The position numbers were made by a program, and so were the translations under genes. This document shows positions 1 through 7,628 of a stretch of DNA of 64,000 nt, in pieces (position 1 is the first letter of the stretch; each line of letters starts with the position of its first letter). The notes beneath the pieces are model-generated. The model was given only the letters and a program-made list of their open reading frames with translations. It had not been told where the DNA came from and ran no database searches. The stretch is from Chloroflexota bacterium (GTDB taxonomy: Bacteria; Chloroflexota; UBA6077; FW602-bin22; CADDYW01): the NCBI GenBank assembly GCA_902810745.1, contig CADDYW010000005.1, positions 61,185 to 125,184 on the forward strand, in the 5' to 3' direction.

Positions 1-1724
1 TCTGGAGTCCCGCGAACGCGCACTGCGCCGTCCACGATCTCCAGATCCGCCGGAGCGGCCTCCAGCTCACGCGAGGCGATCTCGAGGATCTGCCGACGGG
101 CATCGGCCGCTGCCGCCTTGACCGCGTTGCCGACGGTGTAGATCACCTTGCTGCCCGCGCTCATCCCAGCGTACGGCGCCGTGTCTGAATCCGCCGTTTG
201 CACGCTGATCCGCTCAACGGGAATGCCAAGCTCTGCTGCGGCGATCTGACGGAACGCGGTATTCGTTCCGGTCAGATCGATCGCTCCGGTTATGACGGTC
301 ATCGAGCCATCAGGATTCATCCGAACTGAGGCACTCGCCGGCTGAATGCCGCCGAGCCACCCTCCAACGGCGAATCCGATACCCCGGTTCGGTGCCGGCC
401 GGTACTCCTTCCAGACCGGGTGGTTGGCGATCGCTTCGAGGACCTGACGCATGCCATTGATCGGCCAGGGTTGGCCGTGCGGCATCGGATCGCCTTCCTG
501 GATGCAGTTCTGGAGTCGAAGCTGCATGCGGTCGATGCCCAGCGCTCGCGCAATCGCGTCCATCTGGCTCTCGATCGCGAAGGTCCCGTGCGGAGCTCCC
601 GGAGCGCGGTACGCGGCCTGGCTCGGTTTGTGAGTCAGGACCTCGATCCCTTCCACGTCGATGTTCCGGAACTTGTAGAGGCCACCCACGAGCAGGCAGG
701 CCACGTTCAGAGGACCACCCGGGAAGCAGCCGGAGTCCATGATCACCCGCGCCTGCAGCGCCGTCAGCGTGCCATCTTTCTTCGCACCGGTCTTGAGATC
801 GATAATGGTCTCCGGTGCCGGCGTTGCCGCGATAAGCTCCTCGCTCCGCGACAGGACAAGCTTTACCGGGCGCTTCGTCTTTCGCGCGAGCAGGGCGGTG
901 ATCGGCTCGATGATCGGCTGGATCTTCGCACCGAAGCCGCCACCTATTTCCATCGGGACGATCTTGATACGGCTCTCCGGCAGTCCCAGGATCGCACTCA
1001 GCTCGCTACGCATAAAGAACTGACCCTGGGCCGACGCGTACACCGTCAGGCGATCCTGAGCATCCCACGTGGCAATCGCGGCGCGCGGCTCCATGTAGCC
1101 CTGGTGGACGTGTCCAATGTGATAGCGGTGCTCGATGATCACGTCGGCCTCGGCAAAACCGCGCGCCACGTCACCACGACGAAAATGAACTCGCGACGCA
1201 ATGTTCGATGGCCGCTCGCTCGCCTCTTTAACTTCGCCAGTCGTGATAGTCGCGTGCGCCTGGGCCTCGGCGTTGTCGGTCTCGACCATGTGCTCCCGCA
1301 CAAGCGGCGCCCCGTCCTTGATCGCCTCTAGCGGATCGATCGCGGCGGGAAGGACGTCATACTCGACCTCGATCAGATCGACGGCCTCTTCGGCCGTATG
1401 CACGTCGTCGGCGGCAACCGCCGCAACCGGCTGTCCCTGGAAGCGAACGCGTCCGGCCGCGAGGATCGCACGGGCACGGGTCGACGGCTCGGACTCCTGC
1501 TGGTCGAGATCGTCGGCGGTGAGCACACAGCGAACTCCGGGCAGTGCGCGCGCCTTCGAAACGTCGATCGAGCGTATCCGCGCGTGGGCGTGTGGACTGC
1601 GTAGCAGCTTCGCGTGAAGCATTCCTGGCAGCTTGAGATCGGCGACGTACTGCGCGCGACCGGTGACCTTGTCCCGGCCTTCGACGCGCTCAATGCGCTC
1701 TCCAATCGCGACCGTATCACTCAC
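1..1724 (-). CDS. Molybdenum hydroxylase large (molybdopterin-binding) subunit, xanthine dehydrogenase/CO dehydrogenase superfamily; C-terminus outside window
   Basis: About 574 codons lie in the window, and the 3' end runs off the left edge. The start is GTG at 1724-1722, overlapping the stop of the upstream [2Fe-2S] gene as GTGA, with GGAGGTG as ribosome binding site. The N-terminus (SDTVAIGERIERVEGRDKVT, then LHAKLLRSPHAHARI) is typical of the aldehyde oxidase/xanthine dehydrogenase a/b hammerhead domain, and TADSDTAPYAGMSAGSK near the left edge fits the molybdopterin-binding domain. Around 590-630 the chain reads AAYRAPGAPHG. The aligned loop of true CO dehydrogenase carries CSFR, so CO oxidation is unlikely; an N-heterocycle, aldehyde or aryl-CoA type substrate is more likely. 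It would oxidise its substrate at a Mo cofactor and pass electrons to the two downstream-listed subunits. The substrate cannot be named from sequence. Confidence 0.9.
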   Translation of the reverse strand, partial: MSDTVAIGERIERVEGRDKVTGRAQYVADLKLPGMLHAKLLRSPHAHARIRSIDVSKARALPGVRCVLTADDLDQQESEPSTRARAILAAGRVRFQGQPVAAVAADDVHTAEEAVDLIEVEYDVLPAAIDPLEAIKDGAPLVREHMVETDNAEAQAHATITTGEVKEASERPSNIASRVHFRRGDVARGFAEADVIIEHRYHIGHVHQGYMEPRAAIATWDAQDRLTVYASAQGQFFMRSELSAILGLPESRIKIVPMEIGGGFGAKIQPIIEPITALLARKTKRPVKLVLSRSEELIAATPAPETIIDLKTGAKKDGTLTALQARVIMDSGCFPGGPLNVACLLVGGLYKFRNIDVEGIEVLTHKPSQAAYRAPGAPHGTFAIESQMDAIARALGIDRMQLRLQNCIQEGDPMPHGQPWPINGMRQVLEAIANHPVWKEYRPAPNRGIGFAVGGWLGGIQPASASVRMNPDGSMTVITGAIDLTGTNTAFRQIAAAELGIPVERISVQTADSDTAPYAGMSAGSKVIYTVGNAVKAAAADARRQILEIASRELEAAPADLEIVDGAVRVRGTP

Positions 1725-2206
1725 TTCGTCACCTCCTGACCACGCTGACTGACGACATCCTGGATAGCTTCGATCCACTTCGTATAGCCCGTACAGCGGC
1801 ACAGGTTGCCGGCCAGACCCCAGCGAATCTCTTCTTCGGTCGGGTGGGGATTCTCGTCGAGGAGCGCACGGGCCATGACGACCGCACCCGGGATGCAAAA
1901 ACCACATTGCAGTGCCCCGTGGCGAACGAATGCCTCCTGGATGGGATCGAGGAGATCGTCGCTCCCCAGCCCTTCGACCGTTCGCACCGAGCGCCCTTCT
2001 GCCTGCAAGGCAAGAACGAGACAGGAGGTTACCGGTTTGCCATCGAGGATGACGGTGCAGCAGCCACAGTCGCCAGTGCTGCATCCCTCCTTTGCCCCGG
2101 TGAGGCCGATCTCGTCTCGCAAAACTTCCAGCAGCGTCTGGTACGGCTGAACCAGCACTTCCTTCGGCTCGTCATTCACGATCAGTGCGAGCACCCGCTT
2201 GGTCAT
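1721..2206 (-). CDS. Molybdenum hydroxylase small subunit with two [2Fe-2S] clusters
   Basis: 161 aa, the usual size for CoxS/XdhC-type iron-sulfur subunits. The N-terminal plant-ferredoxin-type cluster motif is CSTGDCGCC followed by a fourth cysteine in PVTSCLVLA. The C-terminal helical cluster domain has CGFC and CRCTGY. The protein passes electrons from the Mo centre to the FAD subunit. The ATG at 2206 overlaps the stop of the FAD-subunit gene (ATGA), and its own stop overlaps the GTG of the large subunit, so the three are one translationally coupled operon in the order FAD, FeS, Mo. A longer in-frame reading from 2461 exists but its extra residues have no family likeness. Confidence 0.93.
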   Translation of the reverse strand: MTKRVLALIVNDEPKEVLVQPYQTLLEVLRDEIGLTGAKEGCSTGDCGCCTVILDGKPVTSCLVLALQAEGRSVRTVEGLGSDDLLDPIQEAFVRHGALQCGFCIPGAVVMARALLDENPHPTEEEIRWGLAGNLCRCTGYTKWIEAIQDVVSQRGQEVTK

Positions 2207-3084
2207 CGTTCGACTCCTCCTTGCATCGCATTGCGCCAGGCGACCATCAGGGTCCGCTTCGTCAGTACCTCGACGAGGTGACGTCGAAACTCGGCGGTCC
2301 CACGCACATCGGTAATGGGGTGCGCCTCTTCGGCTGCGATGCTCGCAGCGTGATTGATCAGCTCCTCCGAGAGAACCTGGCCGCGCAAAGCGGCTTCGGC
2401 TCTCACCGCTCGCATCGGGGTAGGTGCGACCGCTCCCAGGGCGATACGCACGTCGGAGCACGTTCCATCGCCGAGTGTCACCGATGAGCCAACCCCAACC
2501 ACGGCGATGTCCATCTCCTTGCGGGGAGTGTGGCGCACGTAGTGGCCACCGCTGCGCAGCGCTGGCTCCGGTACCCAGACGCCCAGCAGAAGCTCGGTCG
2601 GCTCCAGCACGGTCCGGCGCGGGCCGAGAAAGAAATCGTCCAGCGGTACGCTCCGGGTTCCGCTTGGACCAAGTATCTCGGCACTTGCACCCACGGCGAG
2701 AAGTGGCGGAGCGATATCCGCCGACGGCGCCGCGTTGCAGAGATTTCCCCCCACGGTCGCCAGATTTCGGATCTGAATCGACCCGACAAGCTTGGCGCCG
2801 TCCGCGACGATGCTGAATCCCCCGGAAAACAGCGGCGACTGCTGAATCACTCGCATACGAACCGTCGCGCCGATCCAGAGGCCTTCGCCGGGCCGATGCT
2901 CCAGGCGCGCAAGCTCCGGCAGCCGACCAAGATCGACGACGTAGGCGGGCTTCACCAAGCGTGCCTTCGCCTGCAGCAGAAGGTCAGTACCACCGGCGAG
3001 TAGCTTCCCGCCTGGTCCTCGTTCCTTGAGCTGATTGACGGCATCCTCTGGCGAGCGGGGGGCGACGAAATCGAACTTGTACAA
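2203..3084 (-). CDS. Molybdenum hydroxylase FAD-binding subunit
   Basis: 293 aa, a normal length for CoxM/XdhB-type flavoproteins. FAD-binding motifs AGGTDLLLQ (about residues 31-39) and TVGGNLCNAAPSAD (about 110-123) are intact, followed by the CO dehydrogenase flavoprotein C-terminal domain. It takes electrons from the [2Fe-2S] subunit and hands them to the final acceptor. It is the first gene of the three-gene operon and lies about 120 bases downstream of an extended -10 promoter on the same strand. Confidence 0.93.
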   Translation of the reverse strand: MYKFDFVAPRSPEDAVNQLKERGPGGKLLAGGTDLLLQAKARLVKPAYVVDLGRLPELARLEHRPGEGLWIGATVRMRVIQQSPLFSGGFSIVADGAKLVGSIQIRNLATVGGNLCNAAPSADIAPPLLAVGASAEILGPSGTRSVPLDDFFLGPRRTVLEPTELLLGVWVPEPALRSGGHYVRHTPRKEMDIAVVGVGSSVTLGDGTCSDVRIALGAVAPTPMRAVRAEAALRGQVLSEELINHAASIAAEEAHPITDVRGTAEFRRHLVEVLTKRTLMVAWRNAMQGGVER

Positions 3085-3207
3085 TCTTCACCACCTCGTG
3101 GATGGTAGAATCCAGCGTCATTCAGGAAGACGACGTGCAGCCACGACGAAGCGCGGAGCGCTCACGGGCAAAGCCGTTGGCTCATCTCCACTGCCGTCGG
3201 CGGGGCG

Positions 3208-3213
3208 ATTATA
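3208..3213 (-). promoter_or_regulatory. Extended -10 promoter for the molybdenum hydroxylase operon
   Basis: On the minus strand the sequence reads TGCTATAAT, a perfect -10 hexamer with the extended TGn element; no good -35 is present 17 bases upstream. Transcription would start near 3201 and give a leader of about 115 bases. The rest of the 343-base spacer 3085-3427 between the divergent genes shows nothing else recognisable. Confidence 0.6.
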
Positions 3214-3427
3214 GCACACGCGGTGAGAAGGCCTTCCGATCGGAGAGAGGTAGCACCGGTCGTCCTCTACGGTCTGCCCCCACGCCCGCGAGTGCACCCG
3301 CCCGTGGTCGTCCGGTCGTCGTGTACGCATTTACAAACTATCTACGATCAGTTACGTTGTAGGCAACGTTTGGCGACGAGAATCGATCTCAGCTCACGTG
3401 GAGCAGAACAACCTGGGAGAAGAGTAT

Positions 3428-4165
3428 ATGCAGCTAGAGGGCAAAGTCGCTGTCATTACCGGAGCAGGCTCGGGAATTGGTTTGGCCACGACCCGTCTCT
3501 TTGTCGAAGAGGGAGCGCGGGTAATCGCAGCTGATATCTCCGAGAAAGGGCTTTCTCAGCTGGCGGGAACACACGGCGTCGAGACTGTCGTCGCTGACGT
3601 GACGAACGAGTCCGACGTCGATCGCCTCATCGGGACAGCCGAGCGCCTCGGGCACCTCGACATTCTGTTCAACAACGCGGGAATCGTCGATCGCCTCGTC
3701 CCGGTGGCCGAGTGTCCGGACGACGTCTGGCAGAGGGTCCTCGCCGTCAATCTCTACGGTCCATTCTATCTGAGTCGGCGGGCGCTGCCAGGTATGCTCC
3801 AGCGTGGCCAAGGGGTGATCATCAACACGGCGTCCGTGGCCGGTCTAGCCGGAGCGCGGGCGGGAGTGGCGTACACCGTTTCGAAGCATGGGCTCATTGG
3901 CCTGACTCGGAACATCGCCGCGACGTACGGAAGCCAGGGAATCCGCTGCGTTGCGATCGCCCCCGGCGCGGTGAACACCGGCATCGGTCTTGGCGGCGAG
4001 CCAAGCGAGCTTGGACTGGCAGCGCTGAACAAGACCACAGCGACGAACCCGCGGGTGGGCGAACCAATCGAGATTGCCCGCGTCGCGCTATTCGCCGCGT
4101 CCGATGCAGCTAGCTTCGTCAACGGGAGTGTCCTGGTCGTCGACGGGGGATGGCTCGCAGCGTAG
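3428..4165 (+). CDS. Short-chain dehydrogenase/reductase (SDR), classical type
   Basis: 245 aa. Rossmann cofactor motif TGAGSGIG near residue 12, NNAG at about 80-83, catalytic Ser in NTASVAG and the YxxxK pair in YTVSKHG, ending in the [12 protein letters not shown] signature of the family. The acidic residue after the second strand (AADIS) suggests NAD(H) preference. The start at 3428 is preferred over one ten codons upstream because GGGAGAAG lies 5-12 bases before it and the protein then begins MQLEGKV, as SDRs do. It stands alone and its substrate cannot be told from context. Confidence 0.9.
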   Translation: MQLEGKVAVITGAGSGIGLATTRLFVEEGARVIAADISEKGLSQLAGTHGVETVVADVTNESDVDRLIGTAERLGHLDILFNNAGIVDRLVPVAECPDDVWQRVLAVNLYGPFYLSRRALPGMLQRGQGVIINTASVAGLAGARAGVAYTVSKHGLIGLTRNIAATYGSQGIRCVAIAPGAVNTGIGLGGEPSELGLAALNKTTATNPRVGEPIEIARVALFAASDAASFVNGSVLVVDGGWLAA

Positions 4166-4366
4166 CGACCAGCGGCCAGCGCACATCCCGCGCTTCGGTT
4201 CAAGCGGCTACGAATCGAGCAGCACGGGACACCCGGAGGCGTCGCGGGGCCCCAGGAGCCGAGTCAGGAAGAGTGGCGCCCCGCGGTCGTCCTCGTGAAC
4301 ACGGAGTGCGGAGTTCGCCAGGCGCCCGCTTGCGGCAGCGTCGCGCAGCGGGCGTCGCGAGTCTAG

Positions 4367-5512
4367 TTAGCCGGCCTCACGGCGGTCGCCACTCTGCTTC
4401 TTCGCGGGCGGGTTTTTCGCCACGGCAAAAACGCGGTCGAACTCGGCTTTGAACAGGCGCGCGACGCTCGGATCGTCGATGATGAGTAGGTTCTCGTCAT
4501 TCTCATCATTCGCGCTCGCGGAGAAATTGAACGAGCCGGCGATGACCAGGTGATCGTCGATGATGATGACCTTGTGATGCATCACCCAGGGGTTGCCGTC
4601 GGTGTAGACGTCGAGCCCGGCTTTCTTCATCTTGCCAAATTCCGAGAATGGCGTTTGGGATCCTGTCGTCTCGAAGACTCCCTGGACTGTCACCCCCGCC
4701 TTCGCCTTGTCGATTATCGCCTTGCCGATGCCATCGTGCGTAAACGAGTAGGCCATGAAGTAAATCGAGCGTCTGGCATCGTGATCGATGGTGCTGACGA
4801 TCAGGTCAGCGCAGTCACCCTTCGGCGAGAAGCAGTTCTGGACGCGAGCACCGTCGACGTCGATGCTAGGGTGAGCAATGGTTTTACTTTTGTCCGGCCC
4901 GAACTTCCGTGAGAACATCTGCTGGAACTCGGCGGTGTAGTTCTCGGCGAGCTCGCGCGAGTGGAAGATCCCCATCCAGTTGTTCAGGTGATACGTGTCG
5001 CCGTCGGTGTAGTTCCACGAGCCAGTTTCTACCCATTCGCCATCCATCACCGTGAACTTGTCGTGCATGATTGCCGGCCGTCGGTCGTCGACGATGGGAA
5101 TGCCCGCCGACCTGAGCGTCCTGAACGCCGCCTGGACTCTTTCGTCTTTATTGAGGAGGGTATCGCTATCGGTTACCATTCGGACGCGAACGCCGCGGTT
5201 CTTGGCGCGCACCATCGCATCGGCAACGTTCTGCAGATCGAAGTCGTAGTCGGCCACGTCGAGGGTCTTCTGGGCACGGTCGATGAAGGCGACCAATCTC
5301 TCGTCGAGACCACCGTGATGATTCGCCGGATTATCCGGATACTTCGGGTCAGTGAAGTAGATCTCGTACCACGTTCCGGTTGCGGAGATCGGCGAAGCCG
5401 GGGTAGAGTGCGGGGTCTCCGGCGATCCAGATTGATTGGCGAACCACACCACGATGACGACGATCAAAACGATCACGAGAGCGATCGGTGAGATCGTCGC
5501 CCTGCGCCTCAT
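4367..5512 (-). CDS. Secreted or membrane-anchored phospholipase D-like protein with two HKD motifs
   Basis: 381 aa. One hydrophobic segment at residues about 9-25 follows RRR, so it is probably exported and held by an N-terminal anchor or cleaved. Two PLD-family active sites are visible: MHDKFTVMDG (H150, K152), followed by GSWNYT, and MHHKVIIIDD (H312, K314), followed by GSFNFS. The two half-sites together form one catalytic centre that goes through a phosphohistidine intermediate. Substrates in this family range from phospholipids to nucleic acids, so the true target is open. It sits 9 bases downstream of the hypothetical gene 5522-5926 and is probably co-transcribed with it. Confidence 0.88.
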   Translation of the reverse strand: MRRRATISPIALVIVLIVVIVVWFANQSGSPETPHSTPASPISATGTWYEIYFTDPKYPDNPANHHGGLDERLVAFIDRAQKTLDVADYDFDLQNVADAMVRAKNRGVRVRMVTDSDTLLNKDERVQAAFRTLRSAGIPIVDDRRPAIMHDKFTVMDGEWVETGSWNYTDGDTYHLNNWMGIFHSRELAENYTAEFQQMFSRKFGPDKSKTIAHPSIDVDGARVQNCFSPKGDCADLIVSTIDHDARRSIYFMAYSFTHDGIGKAIIDKAKAGVTVQGVFETTGSQTPFSEFGKMKKAGLDVYTDGNPWVMHHKVIIIDDHLVIAGSFNFSASANDENDENLLIIDDPSVARLFKAEFDRVFAVAKNPPAKKQSGDRREAG

Positions 5513-5521
5513 TGCGCCCCC

Positions 5522-5926
5522 TCACGCGTCAGGCGAGACGCCGGTTGCGTCTGCCAGCGCCCGAACGATTGCTCGCGCGTTCTCGGTTTGATCGGAGCCA
5601 AGCTTGCCGACAGCGGCGCGAAATTCTCGTCCATGCTCATCGGCAACGAACGGGCGGATCGCGTTCGCGATGCTACCGGCGTCGCCCCACTCGGCGGCTC
5701 GGACCGCAGCGACCAGCAGGGAACGCAGCGCGTCATAGAGCGCATCGGTCGAACTGAAGCGATTTGCCTTGGCGAGCGCGAGTCTCGCGATGAAATCGAG
5801 CAGTGGCGCATAGGCATCATCCTCGAGCGAGCCCCGTAGCGTCTCGTCGTCGCTCAGGCGCTCGAAAGCACGCTCGGCCGAGACAAGAGGGCTACTGCCC
5901 CTTGGTCCGATACCGTTCGCGACCAC
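5522..5926 (-). CDS. Hypothetical helical protein upstream of the PLD-like gene
   Basis: 134 aa from GTG at 5926. This start is chosen because AAGGAGG lies 6 bases before it and a TATAAT on the same strand at 5951-5956 would start transcription at about 5944, which rules out the longer reading from 6010. The product is alpha-helical by composition (ALAKANRFSSTDALYDALR, AVRAAEWGDAGS) with no signal peptide or membrane segment. I do not recognise the family. It is the first gene of a probable two-gene unit with the phospholipase D-like gene. Confidence 0.65.
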   Translation of the reverse strand: MVANGIGPRGSSPLVSAERAFERLSDDETLRGSLEDDAYAPLLDFIARLALAKANRFSSTDALYDALRSLLVAAVRAAEWGDAGSIANAIRPFVADEHGREFRAAVGKLGSDQTENARAIVRALADATGVSPDA

Positions 5927-5950
5927 TCGCCGCCTCCTTGCTAGACCTCG

Positions 5951-5956
5951 ATTATA
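5951..5956 (-). promoter_or_regulatory. Extended -10 promoter for the hypothetical/PLD-like unit
   Basis: The minus strand reads GTGCTATAATCG: an extended -10 identical in its TGCTATAAT core to those at 3208 (minus) and 18363 (plus). The predicted start point near 5944 leaves a leader of only about 18 bases holding the AAGGAGG ribosome binding site. Confidence 0.6.
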
Positions 5957-6001
5957 GCACCGACGAGCGTCGTCCATCGTAGCGGCCATCCAGAAGGCTG
6001 A

Positions 6002-6030
6002 TTGACGCACTCCGGACGGCTCCCTATAGT
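6002..6030 (+). promoter_or_regulatory. Sigma-70 type promoter for the DCC-family selenoprotein candidate
   Basis: TTGACG at 6002-6007 and TATAGT at 6025-6030 are separated by exactly 17 bases, a near-consensus housekeeping promoter. Transcription would begin near 6037, giving a leader of about 125 bases before the ATG at 6162. The leader holds the perfect palindrome ACCCCGCGGGGT near 6093-6104. Confidence 0.65.
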
Positions 6031-6161
6031 CTCATCGGGCCCGATTGGGCGGGACACCAGATACTTGCCAGAGTATGCTCTGCCTGGAGCCACCCCGCGG
6101 GGTCGTGATCTCTTCGCACCAGCAGCCAGCATTACTGGCACGATCCGCGCACGAGCCACGA

Positions 6162-6575
6162 ATGCGCCGAGAAGAGGAAGCCATCGCACTCATCCTGCTG
6201 TTCGACGGCACCTGAGGATTGTGAACGCGAACCGTGCGCTGGATTCGGGCGCACGATATGGCCGGCCGTGTGCTGGCACTCCCCAATCAAACCCCGGGTA
6301 TCCTTCCCCGCTTCGGCCTGACACGAGATCAGGTGGACCGCAGCGCCTGGGCAATCGATGCGGGTGGCCGGTACTACGAAGGAGCGGCGGCGGTAAATCG
6401 CGTCCTCGCCGAGCTTGGCGGCTTCTGGCACGCGCTCGCCAGCGCGTATCGTCTTCCGCCGATTCGCTGGATCGAGGACCGCGTTTACGCATGGATCGCG
6501 CGAAACCGCCGATTCCTGTCGGCGCTCCTCGGGACAACGCCCGCGTGTCAGGAGCCCGGCGTGAGGTGCGAGTGA
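6162..6575 (+). CDS. DCC-family (DUF393) thiol-disulfide oxidoreductase with both CxxC cysteines encoded by TGA: probable UxxU selenoprotein
   Basis: Read through two in-frame TGA codons (6213-6215 and 6222-6224), the 137-residue chain runs ILLFDGT-U-GL-U-TRTVRWIRAHD and stays in frame to a TGA stop at 6573-6575. DCC proteins have LLFDGxCxLC at exactly this place, so both TGA codons replace the two redox cysteines and nothing else. The rest fits the family: AWAID, a middle alanine-rich helix, and the C-terminal IEDRVYAWIARNR plus a conserved PAC. A 7-bp hairpin follows the second TGA as a bacterial SECIS would. Conventional annotation would start at GTG 6234 and lose the active site. A pseudogene is the alternative, but two stops exactly on the two cysteines would be an odd accident. 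The start at ATG 6162 has a weak ribosome binding site. Confidence 0.72.
6233..6255 (+). promoter_or_regulatory. SECIS-like hairpin after the tandem TGA codons
   Basis: CGTGCGC (6233-6239) and GCGCACG (6249-6255) form a perfect 7-bp stem around a 9-base loop whose second base is G. Bacterial SECIS elements are stem-loops just 3' of the UGA with a G in the first two loop positions. The loop begins 24 bases after the first TGA, within the usual range, and 15 bases after the second, slightly short. One hairpin could serve either or both codons. Confidence 0.55.
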
Positions 6576-6683
6576 GGGCACGATCCCAGGAACACTGGCG
6601 TCAGCTGCATCCACGCGTGTCGCGGGACATTGACAGTGCCCTGGCAAGAACGTACTCTTTCGGAAGAATGAGCCGGCACTAGG

Positions 6684-7367
6684 ATGATTGGCGCGGGGAT
6701 GGACCAAACGGCAGACGGCGAACTGGCAATCCTGGTCTCGGGACGCGACCAGCCTGGGACGCTCTATCAGCTCACCCGCGTGATCTGGGAGCACCGGGCC
6801 AATATCAAATCGGTCGACATCTCGCCCGCCCCGAGCGGCCTTGCTCGGATCTATCTGGAGCTCGAAGCAGTTTCCAACCCCGCGGGACTGCTTTCCGATC
6901 TGGCCACCCTCGAGGTCGTCGAGAGCGTCGAGCAGACGCCGACGTTCGCAAAGATCTACGGCAAGCGCGTCATCGTGATCGGCGGCGGCGCGCAGGTTGG
7001 GCAGGTCGCGCTCGGGGCGATCAGCGAGGCCGACCGCCACAACATCCGCGGCGAGCGTATCTCGGTCGACACGATTCCGCTGGTCGGCGAAGCGAATCTC
7101 GCCGCCGCGGTTCGGGCCGTGGCACGCTTACCTCGGGCGCGTATCCTGGTGATGGCTGGCGCGCTCATGGGCGGCGAGATCACCCAGGCGGTCCGCGAGG
7201 TGCGCGAACAGGGAATCATCGTGATCTCGCTGAACATGGCCGGCAGCGTCCCGGAAGCTGCGGATCTGGTGGTCTCCGATCCGGTCCAAGCCGGCGTCAT
7301 GGCGGTCATGGCGATCGCCAGCACGGCGACGTTCGACATTCGCCGCCAGCAGGGGCGGCGCTACTGA
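6684..7367 (+). CDS. ACT domain plus DUF5612 protein
   Basis: 227 aa. Residues about 13-80 form an ACT-type regulatory domain (LAILVSGRDQPGTLYQLTRV), which usually binds amino acids. Residues about 95-220 match the DUF5612 pattern: VIVIGGGAQVGQVALGAI, ISVDTIPLVGE, MAGALMGGEI, SLNMAGSV and ADLVVSDPVQAG. It is probably a cytoplasmic ligand-sensing protein of unknown output. ATG 6684 is taken as start; ATG 6699 is equally possible. It lies 108 bases after the DCC gene in the same direction and may share its transcript. Confidence 0.78.
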   Translation: MIGAGMDQTADGELAILVSGRDQPGTLYQLTRVIWEHRANIKSVDISPAPSGLARIYLELEAVSNPAGLLSDLATLEVVESVEQTPTFAKIYGKRVIVIGGGAQVGQVALGAISEADRHNIRGERISVDTIPLVGEANLAAAVRAVARLPRARILVMAGALMGGEITQAVREVREQGIIVISLNMAGSVPEAADLVVSDPVQAGVMAVMAIASTATFDIRRQQGRRY

Positions 7368-7403
7368 CAGCACGCTCAGGCTGAGAGAGCGGAGGTACGG
7401 TCG

Positions 7404-7625
7404 ATGTCTGACGAATCCAAAGTCAACGTCCGGCAAGCCATTGTAGACGGCCTGGCGAGCGTGCTGGTGGCTCGCTATCCGGGACGATTCTCCGACGAAC
7501 AGGTCGAGCAGATTCGCAGGCAGATCGGGCAGCTCGTCGAGGCGGGCGAGCGGCTGCGCGCGTTTCACCTCACGAATTCTGACGAACCTGAGCCGATCTT
7601 CCGCGCGGTGCTCGGGCAGGCGTAG
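7404..7625 (+). CDS. Small AtzG/GatC-like amidase partner (DUF4089-like)
   Basis: 73 aa. Helical N-terminus, then LRAFHLTNSDEPEPIFRA, which resembles the C-terminal tail of GatC and of AtzG, the small partner that stabilises the amidase AtzE. The stop is 3 bases before the ATG of the amidase at 7629, so the two are co-translated. This pairing with an amidase-signature enzyme, together with length, is the main support. The role would be to cap and stabilise the amidase rather than to catalyse. Confidence 0.65.
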   Translation: MSDESKVNVRQAIVDGLASVLVARYPGRFSDEQVEQIRRQIGQLVEAGERLRAFHLTNSDEPEPIFRAVLGQA

Positions 7626-7628
7626 ACG

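Noticed and set aside
6037..6161. tRNA-Sec or other structured RNA in the leader of the DCC gene
   Set aside because: Apart from ACCCCGCGGGGT there is no T-arm or cloverleaf; the pattern does not fit a tRNA.
6162..6233. Treating the DCC gene as a pseudogene or starting it at GTG 6234
   Set aside because: Both internal stops are TGA and lie exactly at the two active-site cysteines; the rest of the frame is intact and matches the family.
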